Part shown: one piece after another, positions 10,374 through 19,606 of the stretch
Layout of the letters: each line of letters starts with the position of its first letter
Numbering within the stretch: position 1 is the first letter of the stretch
Assembly (NCBI GenBank): GCA_018136815.1
Contig: CM030937.1
Location: 4,648,226 to 4,712,225 of the forward strand
Length of the DNA: 64,000 bases
Source: Isochrysis galbana
Lineage: Eukaryota; Haptophyta; Isochrysidales; Isochrysidaceae
Direction: 5' to 3'
The notes under the pieces: generated by a model
The model's input: the letters and a program-made list of their open reading frames with translations, nothing else
Told to the model about the DNA's origin: nothing
Databases searched by the model: none
Made by a program: the position numbers and the translations under genes

Positions 10374-11559
10374 TGTTGTCACCTGTAGGTAAATTTTTTT
10401 TAAAATTTTTAACAAATTTTTATGGGTCGCGGCGCGGCAAAGGAACGGGACTAGCGCGCACACAAGACAGGACTCCCTGCCGCGGCGAGCGCAAGCACCC
10501 TTCCCCCTTATGCCACCCAGCTCTTCACTAGCTTACTACCTGCGCTAGCCGGAGCACCCCTCCCTCCACACTCAAGCAGCCCCCCACGCCAGGATCCTGT
10601 TTTGGTCTCGCAGGCAAGGGGGCCTAATGGGAGGGTGAGGAGCAACTCCTCAAAGAGGAGCTTTGGGGAAGGAGATGTTTGAGTGGGGGCGCTATACCCT
10701 TGCGCTAGGCATGGGCAGCGACGCCGCCTCAAAACATGTCCTCCCTCTGGTCTTGAGTCGAAATTTTTGGTGTTTGAATCCGAGGGCGAGGGGGTTTGTG
10801 CTTCTTGGGTTGGTTGTAGTGGGATGAGGGAGTGGGAGATGGAGTGAAGTGTTGAAAGAGGGCCCAAGGCAGGGCTCTGAGTTGTAGGTACTTGTGGCCC
10901 ACAAGCGTGGGGTGAAAACGAAAATTGTATCAACATGTGTCTTGAATTGAAATTTTTGGTGCTTTGAACAGAGGGCGGGGGGGTTCGTGCCGTTTGGGTT
11001 GGTTGTGGTGTGAAGGGGGAGTGGGAGAGGGAGTCTTGTGTTGAGAGAGGGCCCAAGGCAGGGCACTGAGTGATTGGTACTAGTGGCCCACAAGAGTGGG
11101 GTGAAGACGAGAATTGTGTCAACAAGTTGGAAAACAGAGGCATGGGGTGCTCTCCGTATGGGGTTGATGGTTGTGAAGTGCCCTCCCATGTTGGGTGCAC
11201 TGATGGTAGAGGTTTCCACCATGGGGAGGGCAGCTGAGCTGCCCTCCCACATGAGGTGCTCTTGGGGTGGGAGGGTTTCCCACTGTTGGAGGGGGTCTCC
11301 AAGACCCCCTGCATGATGCGCAGAGCCATGGTGGCAACCTGTTCGGTGCCAGTGCTCGCCACCCCGCGCGCTTGCGCGGGTGTGGTTTGGATGGGTTGGA
11401 TGGGCTCTGAGAGGGCTTTCTGACGAGCCGCCTCGGGCGGCGTGGGGCGTCCCAGGTGGGGCGCGGTGGCGAGGGTCGCCTGGGGCTCGGGAGCGGTCGC
11501 GGCACGCTCCATAGTTCAAACTATAACAATAGTTTTTTTTTGTTGTCACCTGTAGGTAA
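10374..11559 (-). mobile_element. Short non-LTR-like retroelement with polyA tail and 19-bp target duplication
   Basis: The direct repeat TGTTGTCACCTGTAGGTAA occurs at 10374-10392 and 11541-11559 and brackets an 1148-bp insert on the minus strand. Its 3' end is A-rich, seen as ATTTTTTTTAAAATTTTTAA on the plus strand. Its 5' end reads AACTATTGTTATAGTTTGAA just before an ATG. The frame from 11512 (334 residues, MERAATAPEP) is proline-rich and low in complexity. Inside, a ~180-bp segment is repeated (10740-10930 and 10940-11120). The 5' end and N-terminal frame match the element read from 45169 downwards. No reverse transcriptase is present, so it is a deleted or non-autonomous copy mobilised in trans. 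Confidence 0.7.
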
Positions 11560-11929
11560 CTCGACTCAACTTGATACTTCACATGTTGAAACCCACACGT
11601 GGTCTTACTCCATTCACTCGATTTGTGGCAGGGTGGGTCTCGTTGAAATCACGATCCACATGTCTCCCCTTTGGGACGCCTTGGTGTTTCGCGCGGACGC
11701 GGCTACCTGACTGCCGCAGACCTCGCGGAGATCGCGCACGAGGAAGGCTCCCGCCGGTGCGCGGACGCGCTGTTCATGGCGATGTTGCTCGCGGCGATGT
11801 CAGCCTGAACGAAGGGTCCGATTTACTCAACGTTTTCTTGACCTGATAAATCTCCTGTAATAATTTTTCTCCAGTCTTCATCACTCATCACTGATACTTG
11901 AGTGATCGTCAGTCTTCCGTGCCTTCTAA

Positions 11930-12130
11930 GACCCGTAACCGGTTTACCAGATATCCAGATAATAGGTATCTTTGCCTATTGAGTAGCCGGATCCAGGTAT
12001 CCAGATAGGGATCGTGCGCCGCGCTACCAGGCAGCCGGATATCCAGATAGTAAATCCTGGCATACCAGATACTTCCAGGTACCCGGGTATCCGTCATATA
12101 TCCAGATACCGTTGCAGAGAATCGCCTCAA
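11930..12130 (+). repeat. Degenerate ATATCCAGATA-type repeats
   Basis: The words CCAGATATCCAGATA, GGATCCAGGTATCCAGATA, CCGGATATCCAGATA and ATATCCAGATACC recur every 30-50 bp. This is an eroded tandem array without coding content. Confidence 0.5.
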
Positions 12131-12475
12131 TTCGATCTCTCTCGCTCCGTTCCCCTTCATTTGGTTGGTATTCTTCAATGAAACTCCTGTTTTCGTATGA
12201 TAACGGACATCTGTCATCTGTCTCCGCGCGCTGTAGTGTTTGCTTGTATTATGGATCGCGAGAGGGCGAGTAGCTACTGACGTCATGTAATTCCATAAAA
12301 CATCATACTTATTCATGTAATCACAAGGGAGTGAGCGGAGAGCCGAGGGGGGCACGCAGCCGTCGACGGCTGTCTTGCGAGTTGATGGTTACCAAGAGAA
12401 AGTTAACCATGAGAAAATGGACGCCGGTAAATCTCTCTTCCCCCCCCCCCCCCTCTCCCCCAGGGTTCGTGTAGG

Positions 12476-12625
12476 AACGTTCCAACGGTGTTCCACTGTT
12501 CCACGTGGAACACCACCCTAAAATGCTGTTCCAACGTTGGAACACCAGCCCTTAAAGGTGTTCCAACAAGGTGTTGGAACACTGTGGAACAGTTGTGGGA
12601 ACAGTGGATTTGCCGCTTGGAACAG
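12476..12625. repeat. Cluster of GTTCCA/TGGAAC palindromes
   Basis: Two perfect palindromes stand out: TGTTCCACGTGGAACA (12497-12512) and TGTTCCAACGTTGGAACA (12527-12544). Further half-sites follow to 12625. The same TGGAAC word recurs in the minisatellite at 13061. Confidence 0.75.
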
Positions 12626-13060
12626 TGCGACAGTGTGCAGTGCCCGCGTGGCGTATATACTTGCAAAGCACACATACGCACATCAGTGCCATACACACAT
12701 TCATAGCACATAGCTAGCACTAGTCATGACCCACCGGGGGGGTTCGTTTCGCAAGCAGAGTAGGGGGCGGGCGGCGGGGGGCGGGGGGGGGGCGGTGAGC
12801 GGGGGGCGGGGGGCCGCTTGTCCCCCGTTGGGCGGGCGGGCCATAACTACAATATTGCAAGCCTTGCATACGACATACGACGACGTTGTTGGTTCATCAT
12901 CTTTAAAAATCATTTACGAGGTGGTGAGGACGGCGAGCTCAGCCGTGGCGTAGTTAGCATCAGTCCAGGCGTGGGCTACGGGCTGCGAGCAGCAGCGGGG
13001 TTCGAGCCCGGGATGTACGTACATATGTGCATCATGGGTCCCCTTTCTTTTGATCCGACC

Positions 13061-13324
13061 TGTGGAACACTTTTAGGCTTATAGGAACATAGGAACACCC
13101 TTGTGAGTTGTGGAACACTTATAGGAACACCCTTGTGAGCTGTGGAACACTTATAGGAACACCCTTGTGAGCTTGTGAGCTGTGGAACACTTATAGGAAC
13201 ACCCTTGTGAGCTGTGGAACACTTATAGGAACACCCTTGTGAGCTGTGGAACACTTATAGGAACACCCTTGTGAGCTGTGGAACAGTGGGTGTGGAACAC
13301 CACTTTCCCAATGTGGAACACCAG
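13061..13324 (+). repeat. 32-bp minisatellite GTGGAACACTTATAGGAACACC...
   Basis: About six units of GAACACCCTTGTGAGCTGTG plus GAACACTTATAG are arranged head to tail. One unit carries a small internal GCTTGTGA duplication. The frames read from it only reflect the repeat. Confidence 0.85.
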
Positions 13325-13365
13325 TTGCTACCTTGCCCAAGTGTGCTTCCAATTGTGGAACGTTC

Positions 13366-13830
13366 CTACACGAACCCTGCTCTCCCCTCTCCCCCCCCCT
13401 CCTCCCCCCTCTCCACCCCCTCGGCCCCCGGTGAGGGAACCTTCCAAAGCTCGGATGCTCGGATTAGTTGCATCCGAAAGCCATCCCAGATCCCAGGAGG
13501 TCGCGGCCTTATTCGGATCGGTGGAGCGAAGATCGGCGGGGAACCGGAGAGATTGGAGGCTCTCCAAGCTCGATTTGGCATCGCGGCTATTGCCGCGATA
13601 TCGCGTACGAAAGGACGCGCACGCACCCACTTGGTGAGCGTGCGCTTCGTGTAGATTATCCGGGCGTGCCAGGACTCGCCAGATGGCACTTCCCCGGCCG
13701 CCATCACCTGGTATTCAAAAGGGGCGTTGGCTGACTCGGCGTAAGCTTTGCCGTGCCTGCCGTAGTGGCGTAGCCACTGCTCCATGATATCATTGTCGTA
13801 GGAGAGGGCCAGATCTTCGGGAGGAGCGGC
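13366..13830 (-). other. Possible GC-rich coding fragment
   Basis: A minus-strand frame reads YDNDIMEQWLRHYGRHGK and continues as ESWHARIIYTKRTLTKWVRA down to about 13560, before becoming low in complexity. Its amino-acid mix looks more protein-like than the other frames nearby. I recognise no family and see no clear start. Confidence 0.25.
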
Positions 13831-13909
13831 GTGGCGCTTAGCGCGGCGTCGAGTCTCCCGATCCTCCTGAATAAGGAGGGAATCTTTCGAAAACCCTTAA
13901 GTGATTTGA

Positions 13910-14229
13910 TGAAGGCCCTTCCTCCTCGGTGCCACAAGGCAGACGAGACCATGGCGGAGGCGGAGGGCGTTTGCTCTCCTACACTCTCACAAAAAATGTA
14001 CAGAATGTGTAAAACCACCTCCCGATCGATTATGTATCATAAGTTATGCAACCGCATTCTTGGTCGCCCCAATCCGGATGAACACAACAATACTGGACGC
14101 AAGTCCATAATGCCAATACTCACAAAGAGAAAGCATAAAGAGCAGCCTAAACCGTCTACGCGGAAGACTGACGATCACTCAAGTATCAGTAATGAAGACT
14201 GGAACAAATATATTTCGGGAGATCTTTAA
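13910..14229 (+). CDS. AT-rich small basic protein, virus-like composition
   Basis: The frame is open from upstream. A start at 13910 (MKALPPRCHK) or 13951 (MAEAEGVCSP) gives about 93-106 residues ending NEDWNKYISGDL. It is lysine- and asparagine-rich and uses AT-ending codons, unlike every host gene in the window. The C-terminal coding stretch is repeated on the opposite strand at about 11830-11919, with breaks. No family is recognised. Composition and the paired inverted copies suggest transfer from a virus or small mobile element. Confidence 0.4.
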
Positions 14230-14337
14230 CGTCAAAAAACGTCAGGTAAATCGGACCCCTTCGTTCAGGCTGACATCGCCACGAGCAACATCGTCATGAA
14301 CAGCGCGTCCGCGCACCGGCGGGAGCCTTCGCTCGTG

Positions 14338-14480
14338 TAGGCTGATGGTGATTGAACGCTTTTCTATGCTGTGGGTGATGGTGATTGAGCGCTTCTCGCC
14401 TTTGTGATTGTACGCGTTTCCATGCTGGATGGTGATTGGGCGCTGATCGCCTTTGAATAGGGTGATGGAACGGGTTTGGT
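14338..14480 (+). repeat. GTGATTGAACGCTTTTC-type repeats, array 1
   Basis: Units such as GGTGATTGAACGCTTTTC, GGTGATTGAGCGCTTCTC and GGTGATTGGGCGCTGATC are spaced about 35-45 bp apart. Relatives lie at 15073-15214 and, on the other strand, at 48239-48372. Confidence 0.75.
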
Positions 14481-14498
14481 CCGTGTTCTTACCTAACG

Positions 14499-14958
14499 TC
14501 AACGTGACCTTCTAGCGTGGGGGGTTCGCATCTTTTCTTCATACAACTTTCGCGAGACTGACAACACCCTCTTCACCAATGTCGTTACATCGTTCTTGAA
14601 ATCTTTATCTATCATAATCGTATTCAAATTATGTTCATTTGGATTATCAATGTTCTTCATTTGATGTGTGAACCCCTCTGTATCGGCAATTTGCGTGAGC
14701 TGATCGTAATTGACATACCCTCTATCGAAACGCCTGAATGATATGTATGCCCTTACTTATGAACCTGCCGTATTTGTCATCACCAAGCTTATTCACGAAC
14801 TTTTTGTACAGCTCGTTCTCCTTGTTGTTATTAAGAGCTCGATCAATTTCGTACCGCCACGCCCAATTGTCGGGTGCCATGCTACTAAGGATATTCTCGA
14901 TATGTTCCGGATTTAGTACTGTTGCGTAATTTATGTCAGCATCGCTAGTGTTGGACAT
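14499..14958 (-). pseudogene. AT-rich frameshifted gene, virus-like
   Basis: The ATG at 14958 opens a frame starting MSNTSDADINYATV, with NPEHIENILSSMAPDNWAWR following. It stops at 14722. Shifting frame near that point (after GIHIIQAF) gives a second open stretch (GYVNYDQLTQIADTEGF, later VLSVSRKLYEEKMRTP) ending at TGA 14499. Together they would make about 150 residues with strongly AT-biased codons in a GC-rich genome. The gene is therefore either broken by a frameshift or affected by a sequencing error. I do not recognise the family. Composition, size and the adjacent AT-rich frame suggest a DNA-virus or virophage/polinton-like origin, but this is inference. Confidence 0.5.
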
Positions 14959-15072
14959 GGTTTATAGTATCGTACATATTTGTGTGTCACGCACCAACTC
15001 GAGCGGGATGCAGCATACCCTCTTGCCAAACGAGTGGGTTGGATAGCTACCCTCATGATTCCCACGATCTTC

Positions 15073-15214
15073 CGCGATTGAACGCTTTTCCATGGTGATT
15101 GAACGCTTTTCCATGCGGTGGGGGTGATGGCGATTGAACGCGTTCCACGTGTAGACTGATGTGATTGAACGCTTTTCTTTGCTGTGGGTGATGGTGATTG
15201 AGCGCTTCTCGCCT
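15073..15214 (+). repeat. GTGATTGAACGCTTTTC-type repeats, array 2
   Basis: Three to five units of GATTGAACGCTTTTCCATG or close variants lie at intervals of about 20-50 bp. The segment GCTGTGGGTGATGGTGATTG followed by AGCGCTTCTCGCC is shared exactly with array 1. Confidence 0.75.
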
Positions 15215-15238
15215 TAGTTGGTAGAAAGGTAAAAGAAT

Positions 15239-15282
15239 CTTGTCCGTCGTAGGTGTTAGCCCGGAATCTTCAGAACTTTTCT
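15239..15282 (+). repeat. AATCTTCAG-core dispersed repeat copy
   Basis: This copy reads GTAGGTGTTAGCCCGGAATC followed by TTCAGAACTTTTCTTAC. It is the cleanest version of the 5' half of the motif. Confidence 0.55.
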
Positions 15283-15840
15283 TACTATTATATACGACTC
15301 TCGATTGCGCCCGACCCCCAGACCTAGTGGCTGGGAGCGAACGGGGGGGCGAACCTATACGCAATATTTGCTTGCGAACATCTGTGCAAGTGCCTGCAAC
15401 GATTCATGCTCGATGTTGATACAAACACAAAACAAATAAGCTACTTAAGGAGGCCTAGCTAGACAGAGCTCGTGAGGTCTCTCTATTGCGCCTTTGGAAA
15501 GATGATCTTCAATGGGTGAGCCCAACATATTTCCCGGGTGTGCACTAGAGTTGGATCGGGTCTGTTCCGATCACTCGATTCTCACCTCGCACCAAAATGC
15601 CGCCTGTCGATGGTTCGGGCTCGGCTGCAAGGGCAACACCAAGGTGCACCTTGCAGCCAATGTCCAATGAAGTCTAAAATCGATGCGTTGGTGTCCAATG
15701 TCGCCACATTTATATGGGAAGCCCAGATGAAAGCGCGAACTAGATCTGCTGCAATTTATGACGAGCCTTGCCTCGGCGAGGCTGCCCGATCTACTGGACG
15801 GTGATGATGTTTAGATCACCCATCCAGTCTCCACACACAA

Positions 15841-16680
15841 TCATTCGTCCTTTCCGGTGACAGGTGGTCCAAGAGGAAAGTACAGCCCTTTCCGAAGCAC
15901 ATACTTTGGGACAGTTGAGAAGGTCCACCAAAGCCCACTTGTGTCGACCTCCTCTGCGCCCGTTCCCGCAACGTCACTCCGCAGGACTTTGTAGCCTCCA
16001 CGGGAATAGAATTTTATCGCCGCGTTGTTGAATGCTGACACCTCCAGCAACAGCTCGCGATACCCCCAACTCTGTGCGATGGCTTCGGCTTCCCGCAGCA
16101 ACTTTCGTGCAATACCCTTGCGCCTATAATTGCGCTCGACGGCGAGCGATGCCACGTAGGGCCTCCAGCAAAAGTCCTTTTGGCTAGGGAGCTCATCCTT
16201 AGTCAATTCGAATTTCTGCTCGGGGATATTGTAGAGGTGGACGGCTAGGTCGACGCAGCCGCGCAACGGGCCTCCTCGCGCGTCGGCGGCGACAAGGAGC
16301 CGGCATTCGCGCTTCCCCTCAAAGCTGAGTCGACGAGAGACCTGCGCGAGGACCTTGGCGAAAACAAACGACCTCTGGATGAATTTGATTGGCCCATCAG
16401 GAAGCGTATGCTCGCCATAGAAGGCGTCGGTGCACAGGTTGGCGAGCGCGAGCGCGTCCGACTGTTTGGCCGGGCGGAGCGCCACGTTCAGCCTTCCACT
16501 GCCTGGCGTCAGTGGCTGGCGGCCGAGACGAGGGGGCTCGAGGGCGAAGGGTGAGGCGTTGAGCGAGAGACTGCTGGCGCGGCTAATTACCGCCCTCGGC
16601 GCGCTGCCTGCCACCAGCGCTTCGGTGGGCGCGAACAACGCGCAGAGCAGCGCACAGAGCAGCGCGAGAGGCGCGAGCAT
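15841..16680 (-). CDS. GNAT-family N-acetyltransferase with organelle-targeting leader
   Basis: A single-exon frame of 279 residues. Residues 1-22 are a hydrophobic signal-like stretch (MLAPLALLCALLCALFAPTE), followed by a basic, serine/alanine-rich region (GSAPRAVISRASSLS). This is the two-part leader expected for a plastid with extra membranes. The acetyl-CoA-binding motif A is ERNYRRKGIARKLLREAEAI (about residues 194-214), with the Q/RxxGxG/A pattern. It is followed by motif B, ELLLEVSAFNNAAIKFYSRG, with GYKVL. GNAT enzymes move an acetyl group from acetyl-CoA to an amine; the substrate is unknown. Plastid GNATs of plants act on protein lysines or N-termini, so that role is plausible. The start is the first ATG, 59 bp downstream of a TAGAGTACTC motif. 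Confidence 0.85.
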   Translation of the reverse strand: MLAPLALLCALLCALFAPTEALVAGSAPRAVISRASSLSLNASPFALEPPRLGRQPLTPGSGRLNVALRPAKQSDALALANLCTDAFYGEHTLPDGPIKFIQRSFVFAKVLAQVSRRLSFEGKRECRLLVAADARGGPLRGCVDLAVHLYNIPEQKFELTKDELPSQKDFCWRPYVASLAVERNYRRKGIARKLLREAEAIAQSWGYRELLLEVSAFNNAAIKFYSRGGYKVLRSDVAGTGAEEVDTSGLWWTFSTVPKYVLRKGLYFPLGPPVTGKDE

Positions 16681-16738
16681 CGAGCTCGCCGCCTGCCCGC
16701 GCTAACGAGCCGCCGCCAGTTCTTTCCTTCTGTACAAA

Positions 16739-16765
16739 CACTCTAGAGTACTCCATTTCTAATAG
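16739..16765 (-). promoter_or_regulatory. CTCTAGAGTACTCC motif before the GNAT gene
   Basis: The plus strand reads CACTCTAGAGTACTCCATTT, starting 59 bp before the GNAT start codon. The spacing is nearly the same as for the motif before the membrane-protein gene (62 bp). The core TAGAGTACTC recurs at 63571. Confidence 0.35.
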
Positions 16766-16970
16766 ACTACAATTGTGCCTTTGCCTCCTCCCTTTTTCAC
16801 AGCAGGTGTACCAAGTCGCGTTCCGTCAAAAGAGGGCCAGGTGATTTTTTTCCCCACCCAGATGTGCATGTTTTCTTTTTCAACCATTCTCCAGAGTATT
16901 ATTATTACAAAGATGAGTACAAAGCTAAAGACGTGTAACGAAACTATTTTGTGAGTTAATTACATGTGAT

Positions 16971-17124
16971 ATGAAATTATATCATATTTTTGAAAGGCTC
17001 ATTCTGAAGTTTGCTCAGGAAAGAGCCGCCCCCAAACACACCGGTAGACCGAGGGCTCTGACTGATACTCAAGTTGTAAGTCTTCTCTTCAAGCTGCTGC
17101 GCACAGGTTGTCAGTGGAGAGAGT
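16971..17124 (+). pseudogene. 5' fragment of an IS5-type transposase
   Basis: The frame begins MKLYHIFERLILKFAQERAA and continues with GRPRALTDTQVVSLLFKLLR and TGCQWREL. The last part matches the helix-turn-helix start of IS5/DUF4096 transposases (pattern LxxxLRTGCQWRxLP). At 17125 the reading runs directly into the left inverted repeat of the next element, so the catalytic DDE part is missing. The surrounding 16.85-17.05 kb is AT-rich compared with the host genes. It is a remnant and not functional. Confidence 0.6.
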
Positions 17125-17465
17125 TGTTGTATTCCTGCCCATCTGAAGGCTGTAGGCATGAATATTCGTGTAAGGTACGCGCTCATAATTACAATTGAAC
17201 AGTTCCCCGTGTTGCCACTGACGCACAAGACACACAGAGTCGGATTCCCCATGGTCTCAAGTCCAGGTTTGCAGATTTTGGTCTCGAAATTTGCGATTCG
17301 AATTTTGTTTTTGCTGTTACTATAATTGTTGGCTCGTTTAAGGTAATGAACCGGCATGACTTCGACTTCTCGTTCTGCAGTCGCTCTGCGAGACTCTCTC
17401 TCTCTCTCTCTCCGTCCGCCTCTCCTCGGCCGACGGCAGGAAGATTCGTCCAAAACATTCTCCGG
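17125..17465 (+). repeat. Left arm of ~345-bp inverted repeat
   Basis: It starts TGTTGTATTCCTGCCCAT and ends AAAACATTCTCCGG. The reverse complement lies at 45490-45840 with only a few differences, including a duplicated GAGCCAAC and a shorter CT run. Removing the LTR retrotransposon would leave the arms about 2.3 kb apart. They are terminal inverted repeats of a DNA element, or two opposed copies of one repeat. Confidence 0.8.
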
Positions 17466-17953
17466 TCCCAAGATATCTCGTGGGGGGTCTCTCCGCGCTC
17501 CGCGAGGGAAAGGACGCGATCTCGCTCCGAGATTGGCCTCGCGCCCTCCCACGCTGCCCCGCCGTGCCCTCGGTCCCTCGCCCCCCCGCGGCAGGTTCTT
17601 TCCCTCGGCGTGCCGTCCGTCGCCTCCGGCCCTCTTCTCTTACCTTCTCTTGATGTCATCAAATGTTCCATGACCGTCTGTTGTCTTCTCTCATCTATCG
17701 GTCATATCTCCCCAACGAGATCTGCCCTCGTTGTGTCGGCCTCCCCTCTGTCGCATGTCTGCGCGTTGCTGAGTTGCCCTGGTGCCGACGCCTGGCCGTC
17801 CGTCCAGTTGTGGTTAGTTTTCGCCCCGTTTGGTTTAGTTTGTGTGGCTTTGTGTCCTCGAGCTTTTTGTAGCAACTTCGGTGAGGCCCACCGTGTTCCC
17901 AAGCGCCAAGCGAGTCCCCCCGAGTTCCCGAGTCTATACCCCGAGCCAACGAG

Positions 17954-18283
17954 TCAATACAAGTCAAGCACGCGCCTGAGCCGCCCCCAGTCGCCTGCCA
18001 CCGCCTCCCACAAGCCTCCTTCCGCACTTCCGCGCCCTCCGTGCGTCATGCGTCGTGCGTCGATCACCATGCCCGTGGTCAACTGCTCCGCTTTCGCCTT
18101 GTCTTGCTCGCAAGTACATTGGCGAAAGCTTATCTGGTTTTTGCGTAGATAGGATATGGCCCACGGTTTGTCGTAGCCCTTGCATCCTCCCGGGGCGCCA
18201 TGTATGGCTATCTCTCCCTCCGGGGTTACGCATTCCACTGAAGAGCGGACCGCATAATCGAGGTTGAAATTCTCCCCGTCGTC
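17954..18283 (-). pseudogene. 3' part of an ORF split by the LTR retrotransposon
   Basis: Read from 18283 downwards, the frame gives GENFNLDYAVRSSVECVTPE, a GGCKGYDKPWAISYLRKN segment and FRQCTCEQDK, ending at a stop at 17954. The other half lies at 44003-45169. Without the retrotransposon and one TCGTC copy the frame joins exactly through VTLDDGENF. No family is recognised. Confidence 0.55.
18279..18283 (+). other. Target site duplication TCGTC, left
   Basis: TCGTC directly precedes the first LTR. The same five bases directly follow the last LTR at 43998-44002, and their assembly duplicate at 31518-31522. Confidence 0.9.
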
Positions 18284-19606
18284 TGTCGCATTCATCCTAG
18301 ATGATGCGATTTCCAGGCTCTTGTTTCCAGGTCCTTCGCCGTGCGGCCACACGGTGAAGCTCAGGTACATCTAGGTTGGTAGGGTTCGTCCCTAGCGATC
18401 TAGAATTCGAGTTCTCGTTTCGTTCCTTCTAGCCTGTTTGTCAGGTCTAGATTCCAGGTTTCCTCCTTTCGGGTAATCTTTACCTAAAGGAGCCAGGTCG
18501 CCTGTTGCTCGCTGCGCGCTTGTCTCAGGCTCTCAGGTTACCTTGTGAAGGCTTGTTTAGCTTCTTGCAAGGCTTGTCGTTTCTTGTTGGGTTCCGGTTC
18601 TTTCTTGGGACCTGCTGACTTTCGTTGTTGTCCAGGCCTGTTCTTCGTAGGTTCTGCTTGGCCTGGTTAGGGTTTCGTTGAATCCCCGCGTTCGGCGTTT
18701 GGCGTTGGCGTTCGGAAATTTCCTCTCACATTCCCTAGGTCCGCTACCCTTGGCTTGTAGGTCCTTGCTTCTTTCTTCTCGGTCAAGGTTTTGGCGAGCG
18801 AGTCGGTTGCTCTAGCCGCTCGAGATTTGAGGTTTAATTTGCCATCTCCCCTTGGAGATCGGTGTAGGTTCGCTTCCTTAGGTGAGGGAATCTTTCCCCT
18901 TGATGCAAGTTACATTCAAGCCTTGGCCCCTTTGGTGTTTCTTCCCCTTGGTTGCTACTCAGGGTTGTTCGTTAGAAGCGTCTAGAAGGTTCACGCTCAA
19001 CGGCAAGATTTCCTCTGTCGTGAAGATATCTCGTTGCGATCTGTATCCAAAGTGATCGCCGTGGTCGCGCGACATGACGCTCCCCTTCGGACTCTCCGCT
19101 ACGTGGGAAGTTACAACGGAGACACGCTCCGGCCGTCGCTGTGGAGTCTCTCTCTCTCTCGCTCTCTCTCTCCGTCTCTCGCGACGTGTTTGAGTTCTCG
19201 GTGATTTGGGGTCGCGGTTGCTTGATAATTTGCTTTGTTTGGGTGAATGATTCCGGTGTGTTCGTGAGTCGGTGTATCCTGTTGTTCTCAGGCTCTTTGT
19301 CCGTCGTTGTTCGCTGCGTCGCTGCACTCAAGCAGCCTAGGCTCCCTCCCTGAGGGAAGAGTTCTTTGTAGGTCTAACAATCTCTTAAAACCCAACACAC
19401 TAGGGCCGCTAGGAGCGCCTCGCCGCCCCACAGTCCTTCGTTCGCCGTTCGTTCCCTGTCCATACACCCGAATGGGGTTGCCCGACCCAGTCCAGAATTT
19501 CATTCACCCGACTCCCGGTGGGGAGGAGGGGCAAAGCGCCGCGCTAGCCGCCGGTGCCGCTCGCGACGGAGTGGCTCAGAGCCCTCCGGTAGCGCTCGAC
19601 TCGACA
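18284..19606 (+). repeat. 5' long terminal repeat (LTR1)
   Basis: 1323 bp, delimited exactly by comparison with LTR2 and LTR3. Identity begins at TGTCGCATTC and ends at GACTCGACA. The start can fold into a hairpin, TCGCAT...ATGCGA. A CT-rich run near 19150 and the CTTAAAACCCAAC stretch near 19385 are internal landmarks. The gag ATG at 19472 lies inside the LTR, 134 bp before its end. Confidence 0.9.

Larger units (their letters stand above)
11737..14337. mobile_element. Segment bounded by ~180-bp inverted repeats, AT-rich gene ends
   Basis: 11737-11919 is the reverse complement, with about 85-90% identity by eye, of 14161-14337. Each arm contains the same 3' coding end (EDW..., then GDL on one arm) and the same GC-rich outer part (GGCTCCCGCCGGTGCGCGGA). 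Between the arms lie TGTTCCA palindromes, a 32-bp minisatellite and an AT-rich frame. The layout suggests terminal inverted repeats of a small element, or two opposed remnants of a virus-like sequence. Confidence 0.5.

Noticed and set aside
12497-12512. Functional bacterial parS site
   Set aside because: The pattern fits, but the context is a eukaryotic repeat cluster with many similar half-sites and no partition genes.
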